A stretch of DNA of 64,000 nt from Bacteroidota bacterium (GTDB lineage: Bacteria; Bacteroidota; Bacteroidia; Chitinophagales; Chitinophagaceae): assembly GCA_023417815.1 (NCBI GenBank), contig JAEZEI010000052.1:124001-188000 (forward strand), read 5' to 3'. Positions 51,672 to 61,406 of the stretch are shown one piece after another (position 1 is the stretch's first letter; each line of letters starts with the position of its first letter). Position numbers and translations under genes: made by a program. The notes below the pieces were generated by a model. The model saw only the letters and a program-made list of their open reading frames with translations, was not told the DNA's origin and did no database searches.

Positions 51672-52295
51672 ATGAGTGATACTGAAATAAAAGACAGGAT
51701 TAGGCAGGCGGCCGACGCATTATTGATGCAATATGGCATCAGGAGTGTGAGCATGGATGACCTGGCGGCGAACCTGGGAATGAGTAAGAAAACCATCTAC
51801 CAATACTTTAAGGATAAGGAAGAACTGGTGGATGCCGTGGTTGCAGCAAAGCTGACGGAAAACCAGTGTACCTGCACCGCAGACAAAGCCCGGTCAGATA
51901 ATGCTATTCATGAAATATTCCTGGCCAGGGAAATGGTGGCGGAAATGATGAAATGCATGAATCCCTCCATTCTTTTCGACCTGCAGAAATATCACCCGGC
52001 GGTGTATGAACGATTCAGGTGGCATAAGAATGAATTCCTGCTGCAGGCGATGCGTGAAAACCTGAAGCGGGGCATCAGTGAAGGGCTATTCCGCGAAGAT
52101 ATCAATGTAGAAGTGATAGCGCGGTTCCGTGTAGAAAGTGTTTTCATACTGTTCAATCCTGAATTCATTCAGCAGCTGGATATCAGCCTGATGGAGGCCC
52201 AGAAAGAAGTTATCATTCATTATGTATTCGGCATCGTAACACCGAAAGGTTACAAATTGGTTCAAAAATATTTGTCAGCGGAAAAATTAAAATAA
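51672..52295 (+). CDS. TetR/AcrR-family transcriptional regulator
   Basis: 207 residues. The N-terminal helix-turn-helix is RSVSMDDLAANLGMSKKTIYQYFKDKEELVDAVV (residues ~20-52). The rest is an all-helical ligand domain with a Cys pair (CTCT) and a Cys in MKCMNPS. It is the first gene of an efflux operon (TolC, adaptor, RND pump, AIM24-like) and most likely represses it until a substrate binds. The gap to the next gene is 5 bases. A palindrome overlaps its promoter. Confidence 0.92.
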   Translation: MSDTEIKDRIRQAADALLMQYGIRSVSMDDLAANLGMSKKTIYQYFKDKEELVDAVVAAKLTENQCTCTADKARSDNAIHEIFLAREMVAEMMKCMNPSILFDLQKYHPAVYERFRWHKNEFLLQAMRENLKRGISEGLFREDINVEVIARFRVESVFILFNPEFIQQLDISLMEAQKEVIIHYVFGIVTPKGYKLVQKYLSAEKLK

Positions 52296-52300
52296 AGAAC

Positions 52301-53698
52301 GTGAAGACCAGATCAATCATAACATTACTTATAGCAACAACGCTGCTGCAGGGGGAGGTCCTTGCCCAGGCTGTAAATGAGCTTACCGTGAACCAGGCTG
52401 TTGATTATGCCATGAAAAATTCTGTTCAGGTAAGGAATGCTCTTGTAGATATCAGGTTACAGCAGACGCAGAACAGGGAAATAACTTCTGCGGCCCTGCC
52501 ACAGATCTCCGGGAATGCAACCACGACCCGGTATTTCGATATACCCACCCAGCTTATTCCCAACTTTATCGGGCCTGCCACATACCAGGTGCTGATAGAT
52601 GAAGGGGTGACTAACGGCAGTGGTAACCCGATCACGATGCCATCCCAGGGGTTTGGCATGTTACCTTTCCAGTTCGGCACCAAATGGACTGCCAATGCAG
52701 GAATAGATCTTTCTCAGCTGCTGTTCGATGGCCAGGTGTTTGTAGGCCTGCAGGCCAGGAATGCAGCAATGCAGTTCAGCAGGCTCCAGGCAGATGTTAC
52801 CAAAGAGCAGATAAAAGCTAATGTTCAGAAAATTTATTACCAGCTGGTAGTTGGCAGGCAACAAATGACATCTATTGATGCAAACATCGACCGGTTTGAA
52901 AAATTATTGCGCGATACCAGGGAGATCTACAACCAGGGGTTCGCAGAACGCCTTGATGTTGATAAAGTGAGTGTTCAATTGGGAAACCTTCGTACCGAGA
53001 AAGTGAAGCTGCAGAATCAACTGGATGCAGGTAATGCCGGTTTGAAGTTCCTGCTGAATATGCCGCAGAACGAGATACTTGTACTTACTGATTCTATCAG
53101 TGAAGAAACGATCAAGTCTGATCTTCTGGATACAGCATATAATTATTCAGACAGGAAGGAATACCAGTTACTGGAGTCTGCGTTACGACTTAATAAGTAC
53201 AATATCAAAAGACACAGGCTAAGCTACCTTCCTACGGTTGCATTCTTTGCTAATTATGGAAAGAATGCCCAGCGCGATGAATTTGATTTCTTCGGGAAAG
53301 GCGACTGGTTCACCACATCGTTGGTAGGATTGCGTATCAATATTCCAATATTCGATGGTTTTGCAAAGCGGGCGAGGATAACTACAGCAAAGCTCCAGCT
53401 TGAAAAAACGCAAAACAATCTTGAACAACTAAGGGGAAGCATTGATAATGATGTTGCACGTTCAAGGCTGAATATTCTTTCTGCGGTAGCTACAATGGAT
53501 AACCAGCGCATGAACATGAAGCTTGCAGAAGAAGTATACAATACCACCAGGAAAAAGTATGAACAGGGGCTCGGCAGCAACCAGGAGATCTACAATGCCC
53601 AGGCTGAATTGAAGGTGGCACAGAATAACTATTACAGCGCATTATATGATGCGATCATTGCCCGCATCGATTTCCTGCAGGCGATCGGAAAACTTTAA
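52301..53698 (+). CDS. TolC-family outer-membrane efflux protein
   Basis: 465 residues with a signal peptide (MKTRSIITLLIATTLLQGEVLAQ). Two TolC repeats are visible: NAVDYAMKNSVQVRNALVD-like, KANVQKIYYQLVVGRQQM, NQGFAERLDVDKVSVQL, and in the second half RLSYLPTVAFFANYG, VARSRLNILSAVATMDNQRMN, and KKYEQGLGSNQEIYNAQAELKVAQ. It forms the outer channel of the RND system. The start is a GTG 5 bases after the TetR stop. It differs clearly from the TolC protein at 22815, so the two serve different systems. Confidence 0.92.
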   Translation: MKTRSIITLLIATTLLQGEVLAQAVNELTVNQAVDYAMKNSVQVRNALVDIRLQQTQNREITSAALPQISGNATTTRYFDIPTQLIPNFIGPATYQVLIDEGVTNGSGNPITMPSQGFGMLPFQFGTKWTANAGIDLSQLLFDGQVFVGLQARNAAMQFSRLQADVTKEQIKANVQKIYYQLVVGRQQMTSIDANIDRFEKLLRDTREIYNQGFAERLDVDKVSVQLGNLRTEKVKLQNQLDAGNAGLKFLLNMPQNEILVLTDSISEETIKSDLLDTAYNYSDRKEYQLLESALRLNKYNIKRHRLSYLPTVAFFANYGKNAQRDEFDFFGKGDWFTTSLVGLRINIPIFDGFAKRARITTAKLQLEKTQNNLEQLRGSIDNDVARSRLNILSAVATMDNQRMNMKLAEEVYNTTRKKYEQGLGSNQEIYNAQAELKVAQNNYYSALYDAIIARIDFLQAIGKL

Positions 53699-53718
53699 TT
53701 ACAGTAACAATTATATAA

Positions 53719-54924
53719 ATGAGAAATTTTATCATCACACTATCTCTTCTCGTACTTGTTTCTTCCTGCTCAGACAGTGTTAAGGAAACCAATTCAAAAG
53801 TGACGGAAAAGAGAACGAAGCTGGAAAAGCTAAAGAAGGACAAACTGAAAACCGAGGATGAGATCGCAAAGCTGGAAGCAGAACTGGCGCAACTTGATCC
53901 TAACAGTGTTACCTCATCAAAGATGAAGCTGGTTGGTGTAATGCCTGTTTCGAAGGGAAGCTTCGAACATTATATTGATCTCCAGGCTAAGGTTGATGCG
54001 GAGAACATATCCTATATATCTCCGCGGGGAATGGGCGGGCAGGTAAGAGCAGTTTATGTAAAAGAAGGACAACAGGTTAAAAAAGGCCAACTTCTGCTCA
54101 AGCTAGATGATGCCATTCTTCAGCAACAGGTAGTGGCCGCCCGTCAACAACTGAACGGCATCCGCACCCAGCTCAATTATGCAAAGAGTATCTACGAAAG
54201 GCAGAAGAATCTCTGGGACCAGGGTATTGGTACAGAAGTGCAGCTGATCACAGCCCGCACAAATGTTGAATCGCTCGAAAACCAGTTGAAAGCTGCCAAC
54301 GAACAGGTTCAGGTTGCAGTGGAGCAACTTAAAACAACTAATGTGTATGCTGATGTGAGCGGTGTGGCAGATGTGGTGAATATCCGCGTGGGAGAAACGT
54401 TCACCGGAATGACGGCTACAGGTCCACAGATCAAGATCGTAAACACTTCCAGCCTTAAGATCGTTGCGAATGTTCCGGAGAATTACGTATCCCGCATTAA
54501 GACCGGAAGCAAGGTGGTTGCCGAGATCCCGGATGCAGGAAGAAGGTTCAATACTTCGATAAGTCTTTTAAGCCAGTCAGTGGATCCTACACAACGCGGC
54601 TTCGTTGCGGAAGCCAGGATACCGTCAGATGGGTCGCTTAAACCTAACCAGACTGCCATTATGCGCATACTTGATTATTCAAAACCTGAGGCTGTTGTTA
54701 TTTCAGTAAACACAGTGCAGACAGACGAAAGCGGGAAATACGTTTATGTTATGGCTAAGGAAAACAACAACAGGGTAGTGGCGCGTAAAAGATCTGTAAC
54801 CATCGGCGAAGTTTATAATGGAATGGTGGAGATCGTAAGTGGATTGAACGGAGGTGAATTACTCATTTCAGAAGGATACCAGGATCTGTACGATGGACAA
54901 CTGGTTACAGACAAGGTTAATTAA
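53719..54924 (+). CDS. RND efflux periplasmic adaptor (lipoprotein)
   Basis: 401 residues. The lipobox LVSSC puts the lipidated Cys at residue 17. A charged coiled-coil stretch (SKVTEKRTKLEKLKKDKLKTEDEIAKLEAEL) precedes the usual fold and is not typical of AcrA. Then come the lipoyl halves (VRAVYVKEGQQVKKGQLLLKLDD and VYADVSGVADVVNIRVGETF), a second coiled coil, and the barrel and membrane-proximal parts. It links the RND pump to TolC. It lies 20 bases after the TolC gene and 15 before the pump. Confidence 0.92.
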   Translation: MRNFIITLSLLVLVSSCSDSVKETNSKVTEKRTKLEKLKKDKLKTEDEIAKLEAELAQLDPNSVTSSKMKLVGVMPVSKGSFEHYIDLQAKVDAENISYISPRGMGGQVRAVYVKEGQQVKKGQLLLKLDDAILQQQVVAARQQLNGIRTQLNYAKSIYERQKNLWDQGIGTEVQLITARTNVESLENQLKAANEQVQVAVEQLKTTNVYADVSGVADVVNIRVGETFTGMTATGPQIKIVNTSSLKIVANVPENYVSRIKTGSKVVAEIPDAGRRFNTSISLLSQSVDPTQRGFVAEARIPSDGSLKPNQTAIMRILDYSKPEAVVISVNTVQTDESGKYVYVMAKENNNRVVARKRSVTIGEVYNGMVEIVSGLNGGELLISEGYQDLYDGQLVTDKVN

Positions 54925-54939
54925 TTAAAGAAGACATTT

Positions 54940-57900
54940 ATGAATTTTGCTGAAGGATTTACCAAAAAGTTCAAGGAATTCAAACCCACCAGCTGGGCAA
55001 TTGATAACCGGACTGCCATATATATAATAGCCATTATTATTTCAGTGTATGGACTCATGAAGTTCAATACGCTGCCTAAGGAACAGTTCCCTGATATTGT
55101 TGTTCCAACCATCAGTATATCCACGGTGTATGTCGGGAATTCTCCTAAGGACATAGAGAATCTTGTTACCAGGCCCATAGAAAAACAACTGAAAGGGATC
55201 AGTGGTGCGAAAGTGAACAAGATCACCAGTACCTCGCAAACCGATTTCAGTCTTATTATCGTTGAATTTGATACGGATGTAAAGACAGACCTTGCCAAGC
55301 AGAAGGTAAAAGATGCGATCGACCGCGCACAGTCAGACCTGCCGAATGATCTTACCTCCCAGCCCGACGTGCAGGAATTTGCATTCAGCGAAATGCCGAT
55401 CATGTTCGTGAACGTTAGCGGTAACTACGATGGGATCAAGTTGAAAGAGTACGCCGATAAACTACAGGACAGGTTCGAAGAACTTCCGGAAATAACCCGT
55501 GCCGAGATTGTAGGCGCTCCCGAAAGAGAGATACAGGTGAATGTGGATCCATATAAGATGCAGAGCGCTCGTATTAGCTTCACGGATATAGAATCTGCGA
55601 TAGCCCGTGAGAACATTGATATCACTGGGGGGTTGATAGAGATGGGGGACATGGACCGTACACTAAAGGTGAAGGGCCAGTTCACCAGCGCCCTCGACAT
55701 GCAGAATATTATTGTAAGAAGCAGCACCCAGGGTGCAACAGTATACCTCAAAGACATTGCGGATATAAAGGATACCATTAAGGAAAAGGAAAGCTATGCA
55801 CGGCTCGATGGCCAGAATGTAGTTACCCTCAACATCATTAAAAGGGCAGGCGAGAACCTTATTGATGCTGCAACAAATATCAAGCAGATCGTAAAAGATA
55901 TGCAGGACAACGAGGAGTTGCCGCGGGATCTTAAGGTAGTGATAACCGGGGACCAAAGTAAAGCCACTGCCACATCATTTCATGAGCTCGTTAACACGAT
56001 CGTGATCGGTTTCATACTGGTGATGCTCATCCTGATGTTCTTCATGGGGGTTACAAATGCCTTCTTTGTGGCGCTCAGTGTTCCCCTTAGTGTATTCGTC
56101 GCATTCCTGTTTTTGCCTGTTGCAGATTTCATTATAGGCACACCGGTCACACTGAACTTTATTGTACTGTTCGCCCTACTTTTTGGATTAGGAATAATTG
56201 TGGATGATGCGATCGTGGTAATTGAGAACACGCACAGGATTTATAGTAACGGCAAGGTCCCGATAGTCCGGAGTGCCAAAGAGGCGGCCGGTGAGGTATT
56301 TATCCCTGTGCTTGCGGGAACAGCAACAACTCTTGCTCCATTCTTCCCGTTGTTATTCTGGAAAGGGATCATTGGCAAGTTCATGATCTACCTGCCGGTG
56401 ATGCTGATCCTGACGCTCGCAGCATCGCTTATCGTTGCATTCATCTTCAACCCGGTATTTGCAGTAAGCTTTATGAAGCCTGAGGGTCGGGAGTTTGAAG
56501 ATGCGAAATCGAATATTTTCAGAAAGTGGTGGTTCTGGGCTGCAATAATTTTTGGAGGTTTATTCCATCTTGCAGGATGGCATGGCTTTGCAAACTTCCT
56601 GTGGTTCATGGCGCTTCTTGCGGTGCTTAACAGGTACTTGTTCCGCGATATCATTCACAATTTCCAGCACAAAGTGCTGCCCTATCTCATGAACAGCTAT
56701 GAAAAGCTGTTGCGCTGGGTGCTAAAGGGATACAGGCCTGTGATCATGCTTGTGTCGTTATTCTTCCTCTTCCCGCTGTCGCTGATAATGCTGATGGCCC
56801 GCGGAAATAAATCAACCTTCTTCCCCAGTGGTGATCCGAACTTCATTTATGTATACCTGAAGATGCCGCAGGGAACGGATATAAAAACAACAGATAGTGT
56901 GACAGCTATTTTGGAAAAGCGTGTTTACAAGATCCTTGAAAAAGAGAAGCCCGGTCAGCCAGGCAGTATCGTAGAGTCGATAATAACCAATGTTGCAAAC
57001 AGCGCCAACAACCCAAGGGATAATAACAGGAGTGTTCGTCCTAACCTTGGACGAATCCAGGTTTCCTTTGTGGAATATGAAAAAAGAGATGGTAAGGAAA
57101 CCGGGCCATACCTCGATTCCATTCGCGCGCACATGGGCGGTATCCCTGGTGCAAGCATAGAGGTAGCACAGGAAGAAGGTGGACCTCCAACGGATCCTCC
57201 GGTGAATATCGAGGTGTCCGGCGATAGCTTTGAAGAGATAGCGAAGGTAGCCACAGACCTGAAGAATTACCTTGATACAAAAAATGTGAATGGTATCGAG
57301 AACCTGAGACTGGATGTAGATCTGAACAGCCCTGAGATATCCATAAACATAGATCGTGAAAAGGCAATGATGGAAGGGCTCACTACAGCCCAGATCGGTA
57401 TGGAAGTACGTACCGCAGTGTTTGGTAAGGAAGTGAGTAAACTGAAAGATGGTGAAGATGAATATAAGATCCAGCTGAGGTATTCAGAGCTTAACAGGAA
57501 TAACATCACCGACATCATGAACATGAGGATCACCTTCATGGATATGAATACAATGAGGGTGAAGTCGGTACCGTTAAGCTCAGTGGCAACAGTGGATTAC
57601 ACCAATGCCAGTGGAGCGATACAACGTAAGAATGTAAAACGGACCATACAATTGCAGTCGAATGTGCTTGATCCATCTATGGTAACAGGAGTGAATAAGG
57701 AGCTGACAGGACTGATAGCAGATTTCAGGACGAAGAACAAAGTACCGGCAGGAGTTACGATCAAACAAACTGGCCAGGGTGAGCAGGAGCAGGAAACCTC
57801 GGCATTCCTTGGTACTGCGCTTATGATCTCATTAGGATTGATCTTCCTTATCCTGGTATTGCAGTTCAATTCACTAAGCAAGCCTTTCATTGTATTGACA

Positions 57901-58506
57901 GAAATATTCTTCTCGATAATAGGTGTGTTCATCGGGTATGCGTTGACGGGTATGACCATCGCGACCATCATGCTTGGAGTGGGCATTGTGGGTCTTGCAG
58001 GTATCGTTATCAAAAATGGTATCCTTCTGATTGAATTCACAGATGAGCTGAGGGGAAGAGGGGTACGCACTAGGGAAGCGACTATTCAGGCAGGACGCAT
58101 CAGGATCATCCCGGTGCTGCTTACCGCCATTGCCACCATTCTTGGATTGTTGCCCCTGGCAGTAGGTTTCAATATTGATTTTGCTTCATTCTTCAATACA
58201 CTGAATCCAAGAATATTCTTCGGTGGAGACAGTGTTGTATTCTGGGGACCGTTGAGCTGGACGATCATTTTCGGTTTGATCTTCGCTTTCTTCCTTACGC
58301 TTATGATGGTGCCAAGCATGTACCTCATTTCAGAAAGGCTGCGCAGGCCCATGGAGAAATTCTATGGAACAAAGTACGTGGCGCTGTTCGGATTCACAGG
58401 GCCGCTGTTCTTCCTCTTCGTAGGTATAATGTACCTTGGTCGCAGGCTGCAGGGTAAGAAAGTGTGGAATGGATTATTAGCTGATCATCCTTCAAAAAAG
58501 AAATAA
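54940..58506 (+). CDS. RND efflux pump permease (AcrB/HAE1 type)
   Basis: 1188 residues, longer than the usual 1030-1050 of AcrB. It has 12 helices in two halves with large periplasmic loops: helix 1 TAIYIIAIIISVYGLMKFN, then FPDIVVPTISISTVYVGNSPKDIE, and the helix 4 ion-relay region LFALLFGLGIIVDDAIVVIENTHRI with two Asp. In the second half FIVLTEIFFSIIGVFIGYALTG, then MLGVGIVGLAGIVIKNGILLIEF. An extra insert of about 70 residues with helices (RKWWFWAAIIFGGLFHLAGWHGFANF) lies near residues 520-590, and a hydrophobic C-terminal tail adds length. It exports drugs or lipids by proton flow. Confidence 0.95.
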   Translation: MNFAEGFTKKFKEFKPTSWAIDNRTAIYIIAIIISVYGLMKFNTLPKEQFPDIVVPTISISTVYVGNSPKDIENLVTRPIEKQLKGISGAKVNKITSTSQTDFSLIIVEFDTDVKTDLAKQKVKDAIDRAQSDLPNDLTSQPDVQEFAFSEMPIMFVNVSGNYDGIKLKEYADKLQDRFEELPEITRAEIVGAPEREIQVNVDPYKMQSARISFTDIESAIARENIDITGGLIEMGDMDRTLKVKGQFTSALDMQNIIVRSSTQGATVYLKDIADIKDTIKEKESYARLDGQNVVTLNIIKRAGENLIDAATNIKQIVKDMQDNEELPRDLKVVITGDQSKATATSFHELVNTIVIGFILVMLILMFFMGVTNAFFVALSVPLSVFVAFLFLPVADFIIGTPVTLNFIVLFALLFGLGIIVDDAIVVIENTHRIYSNGKVPIVRSAKEAAGEVFIPVLAGTATTLAPFFPLLFWKGIIGKFMIYLPVMLILTLAASLIVAFIFNPVFAVSFMKPEGREFEDAKSNIFRKWWFWAAIIFGGLFHLAGWHGFANFLWFMALLAVLNRYLFRDIIHNFQHKVLPYLMNSYEKLLRWVLKGYRPVIMLVSLFFLFPLSLIMLMARGNKSTFFPSGDPNFIYVYLKMPQGTDIKTTDSVTAILEKRVYKILEKEKPGQPGSIVESIITNVANSANNPRDNNRSVRPNLGRIQVSFVEYEKRDGKETGPYLDSIRAHMGGIPGASIEVAQEEGGPPTDPPVNIEVSGDSFEEIAKVATDLKNYLDTKNVNGIENLRLDVDLNSPEISINIDREKAMMEGLTTAQIGMEVRTAVFGKEVSKLKDGEDEYKIQLRYSELNRNNITDIMNMRITFMDMNTMRVKSVPLSSVATVDYTNASGAIQRKNVKRTIQLQSNVLDPSMVTGVNKELTGLIADFRTKNKVPAGVTIKQTGQGEQEQETSAFLGTALMISLGLIFLILVLQFNSLSKPFIVLTEIFFSIIGVFIGYALTGMTIATIMLGVGIVGLAGIVIKNGILLIEFTDELRGRGVRTREATIQAGRIRIIPVLLTAIATILGLLPLAVGFNIDFASFFNTLNPRIFFGGDSVVFWGPLSWTIIFGLIFAFFLTLMMVPSMYLISERLRRPMEKFYGTKYVALFGFTGPLFFLFVGIMYLGRRLQGKKVWNGLLADHPSKKK

Positions 58507-59297
58507 TGAGAACCAACCACGAAATTGATTACAGGATCTATGGCGAAGAACTCCAGTTTGTAGAGATCGAACTCGATCCAAATGAAACCGCAATTGCTGA
58601 AGCAGGCAGTTTCCTGATGATGGACCAAGGGGTCCAGATGCAGACCATCTTTGGCGATGGAAGCCAGCAGCAGCAATCGGGGATTCTGGGCAAACTTATG
58701 AGCGCAGGTAAGCGGCTGTTGACGGGGGAAAGTCTCTTCATGACCGCCTTCACCAATACAGCTCATGGGAAGCTTCGTGTTTCTTTTGCCGCACCATATA
58801 CAGGTAAGATTATCCCACTCGACCTTTCGCAGTATAACGGGAAGATCATCGCGCAAAAAGACGCTTTCCTGTGTGCAGCGAAAGGAGTGAGTGTAGGCAT
58901 AGCACTGCAGCGCCGCCTGGGAACCGGCATCTTTGGCGGTGAAGGATTCATAATGCAGAAACTGGAAGGCGACGGAATGTGCTTTGTGCATGCAGGGGGT
59001 TATGTAATAGAAAAAACCCTTCAGCCTGGTGAGGTATTAAAAGTTGATACAGGCTGTGTAGTTGCCTATACCCAGGAAGTTGACTTTGATATTGAATTCG
59101 TGAAAGGGATAAGGAACTTTGTATTTGGTGGCGAAGGACTGTTCTTCGCACGTTTGTCTGGTCCGGGGAAGGTATGGATACAGTCACTGCCTATCAGCCG
59201 TCTTGCGGGAAAAATGCTTTCTTATGGTACAGTGAACCGTAAAGAAGAAGGCAGCATCCTTGGAGGAATCGGAAACCTTCTGGATGGAAGGGAATAA
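58506..59297 (+). CDS. TIGR00266/AIM24-family protein
   Basis: 263 residues starting MRTNHEIDYRIYGEELQFVEIEL, followed by the conserved AEAGSFLMMDQGVQMQT, GKRLLTGESLFMTAFTN, GFIMQKLEGDGMCFVHAGG and GCVVAYTQEVDFDIEFV. This is the TIGR00266 (AIM24) beta-helical family of unknown function; the mitochondrial homologue affects inner-membrane organisation. Its ATG overlaps the last base of the pump stop codon (TAATG), so it is translationally coupled to the RND pump. A bidirectional terminator follows. Confidence 0.92.
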   Translation: MRTNHEIDYRIYGEELQFVEIELDPNETAIAEAGSFLMMDQGVQMQTIFGDGSQQQQSGILGKLMSAGKRLLTGESLFMTAFTNTAHGKLRVSFAAPYTGKIIPLDLSQYNGKIIAQKDAFLCAAKGVSVGIALQRRLGTGIFGGEGFIMQKLEGDGMCFVHAGGYVIEKTLQPGEVLKVDTGCVVAYTQEVDFDIEFVKGIRNFVFGGEGLFFARLSGPGKVWIQSLPISRLAGKMLSYGTVNRKEEGSILGGIGNLLDGRE

Positions 59298-59334
59298 GTT
59301 GGTTACATAGTTTGGTGTGAACACGCCCATAATA

Positions 59335-59368
59335 GAAAGAGGCTGTACATTGTACAGCCTCTTTCTTA
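59335..59368. terminator. Bidirectional terminator
   Basis: GAAAGAGGCTGTAC (59335-59348) pairs perfectly with GTACAGCCTCTTTC (59352-59365) across a 3-base loop. T-rich tracts or A-rich flanks lie on both sides. It serves the AIM24-like gene on the plus strand and the Bax inhibitor-like gene on the minus strand. Confidence 0.8.
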
Positions 59369-59383
59369 TTGGAAAGAATATTT

Positions 59384-60154
59384 TTAATCTCTTCCTGAGA
59401 TTTTTCCAAGGAGTCGAAGGATCTCAATATATAACCAAACGATGGTAACAAGTAAACCAAAGGCGCCGAACCATTCCATATATTTTGGTGCTCCCATTTC
59501 TGAACCTCTTTCGATCATATCAAAATCGAGCAGGAGATTAAGCGCTGCAATGGTTACAACGAAAAGAGAGAAGCCTATACCCAGCCAGCTACCTTCATGC
59601 AGGAAAGGCATATTGTCGAAACCGAACATCCTTAACACCCAAACAAGCAGATAGAATAAGGCAATACCAACTGTTGCACTGATAATGATGGAACGGAACT
59701 TATCTGTAACCCGTATTATACGGAAGCTGTACAAAAGATACATACCAACGGCTACAGCGAGCGTGAGTCCAACGGCATTTATAACAATATTAGGGGCCTG
59801 TTCAGCAAAAGCATAATTGAACATCGCTGAAATTGCACCTATAAATAATCCTTCGAGCAAGGCATACAGCGGGGCGAGGAAAGGCGCCCATTTCTGCTTA
59901 AAACAAATTACGATAGCCAGGATAAGTCCCCCGATAGCGCCGGTAAGTATAAGAGGCATCACATTTCCGCCTTCTGCATATTCTTTCCAGGAGTAATAGG
60001 ACGTTCCAAGTACCATCAGCATCAGGAAGCCGAACTTATTGATCGTTCCCCTGATGGTCATGGTATCCCCTCCCTGGGCAACAACATCATCCAGTACTGT
60101 TTCGCGTAGTCTTTTTTCAGAAAGGGCAGGGTTGCCGGATTTAAATAGGGCCAT
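59384..60154 (-). CDS. Bax inhibitor-1/YccA-family membrane protein
   Basis: 256 residues with seven helices. The N-terminal soluble part (MALFKSGNPALSEKRLRETV) is followed by helices such as FLMLMVLGTSYYSW and AIGGLILAIVICF, then PLYALLEGLFIGAISAMFNYAF and VGIALFYLLVWVLRMFGF. The C-terminus is FGAFGLLVTIVWLYIEILRLLGKI. The PxYxxxEG motif with an acidic helix fits the Bax inhibitor-1 (TMBIM) family, which leaks Ca2+ in a pH-dependent way in the characterised bacterial member. The frame can start at a TTG at 60160; the ATG at 60154 is preferred. Confidence 0.88.
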   Translation of the reverse strand: MALFKSGNPALSEKRLRETVLDDVVAQGGDTMTIRGTINKFGFLMLMVLGTSYYSWKEYAEGGNVMPLILTGAIGGLILAIVICFKQKWAPFLAPLYALLEGLFIGAISAMFNYAFAEQAPNIVINAVGLTLAVAVGMYLLYSFRIIRVTDKFRSIIISATVGIALFYLLVWVLRMFGFDNMPFLHEGSWLGIGFSLFVVTIAALNLLLDFDMIERGSEMGAPKYMEWFGAFGLLVTIVWLYIEILRLLGKISGRD

Positions 60155-60250
60155 ATTCAAAAGTTTTATTCATAAATATAAGAACTTCCCGGATGAGCTG
60201 GCAGGAAGCAGCAAACTTTTGAGGTATCATTATGATCTGCTCAACTCTAA

Positions 60251-60258
60251 TATCTTTG
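60251..60258 (+). promoter_or_regulatory. -7 box of pheS promoter
   Basis: TATCTTTG fits TAnnTTTG and ends 4 bases before the pheS ATG, again implying a leaderless message. Confidence 0.4.
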
Positions 60259-60262
60259 CCGG

Positions 60263-61291
60263 ATGGAAAAACTGAATGAGAGGCTGGCTGGTTACCTGAA
60301 GCAATTGCAGGAAACAGAAGTTACCGACGCAGGCCAACTGGAAGCTTTCCGGATACTGTGGCTTGGAACCAAGGGATTGGTAAAAGATCTTATGAGTGAA
60401 ATGAAGCACGTATCCCCAGAAAATAAACGTGCGGCGGGGCAACTGCTGAATGAATTCAAGCAACGCGTTGAAGAGCAATATTCTACATATTCTCTAAAAT
60501 TCTCTTCAGCCAAACAAAAAGATGAGATCGTCGATATCACTCTTCCCGGGTACAGCACTCCGGCCGGCGCGCGTCATCCAATCTCCATTGTCTATAACCA
60601 GATTGTTTCCATCTTTGAACGGCTGGGTTTTTCCGTGGCTGAGGGCCCCGAGATCGAAGACGACTGGCATAATTTCACCGCCCTTAATCTTCCTGAGAAT
60701 CATCCTGCGCGCGACATGCAGGACACATTCTATATAAGTAATAACCCCGACTGGCTTCTACGTACGCATACCAGCAGTGTCCAGATCCGGGAAATGGAAA
60801 AAGGTTCACTCCCGCTAAGGATCATTTGCCCGGGCAGGGTTTATCGAAATGAAACCATCAGCGCCAGGGCACATTGCTTCTTTCACCAGGTAGAAGGATT
60901 ATACATTGCAGAAGAGGTTTCGTTTGCCGATCTTAAACAAACGCTTTACTTTTTTGTAAAGGAAATGTTCGGGCAGGATGTGAAGATCAGGTTCAGGCCG
61001 AGCTATTTCCCATTCACAGAACCGAGTGCTGAAATGGATATCTCCTGCCTGCTCTGCCATGGTGAAGGCTGCAATGTATGTAAGAAGACCGGCTGGGTAG
61101 AGATCCTCGGTTGCGGAATGGTTCACCCGGCGGTGCTTTCCAATTGCAATATTGATCCTGGTGTGTATTCCGGTTTTGCATTCGGCATGGGAATAGAACG
61201 TATTACGATGCTTAAATATGGTATTAAGGACCTGCGATTATTCAGCGAAAATGATCTCCGCTTCCTGAAGCAATTTTCTTCAACGGTGTAG
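60263..61291 (+). CDS. pheS: Phenylalanine-tRNA ligase alpha subunit
   Basis: 342 residues. With PheT it charges tRNA-Phe. The N-terminal coiled coil (residues 1-85) holds the tRNA-binding arm. The class II core follows: motif 1 ARHPISIVYNQIVSIFERLGF, motif 2 with ICPGRVYRNETISARAHCFFHQVEGLYI, and motif 3 GFAFGMGIERITMLKYGI. RTHTSSVQIREME contacts ATP. A Cys cluster (CLLCHGEGCNVCKKTGW) adds a zinc-like insertion that is normal for some bacterial PheS proteins. No pheT is adjacent. The start is the first ATG. Confidence 0.96.
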   Translation: MEKLNERLAGYLKQLQETEVTDAGQLEAFRILWLGTKGLVKDLMSEMKHVSPENKRAAGQLLNEFKQRVEEQYSTYSLKFSSAKQKDEIVDITLPGYSTPAGARHPISIVYNQIVSIFERLGFSVAEGPEIEDDWHNFTALNLPENHPARDMQDTFYISNNPDWLLRTHTSSVQIREMEKGSLPLRIICPGRVYRNETISARAHCFFHQVEGLYIAEEVSFADLKQTLYFFVKEMFGQDVKIRFRPSYFPFTEPSAEMDISCLLCHGEGCNVCKKTGWVEILGCGMVHPAVLSNCNIDPGVYSGFAFGMGIERITMLKYGIKDLRLFSENDLRFLKQFSSTV

Positions 61292-61406
61292 CGGGAATTC
61301 CCCATCAAACAGGGCATTGGTTCCGCTTTCATTTTCAAATCCAGTACTGGACTGCATCCTCCTTTGGCATCAAAATTGAAAAATCCTGTAGCTCAAACAC
61401 CCCTGA

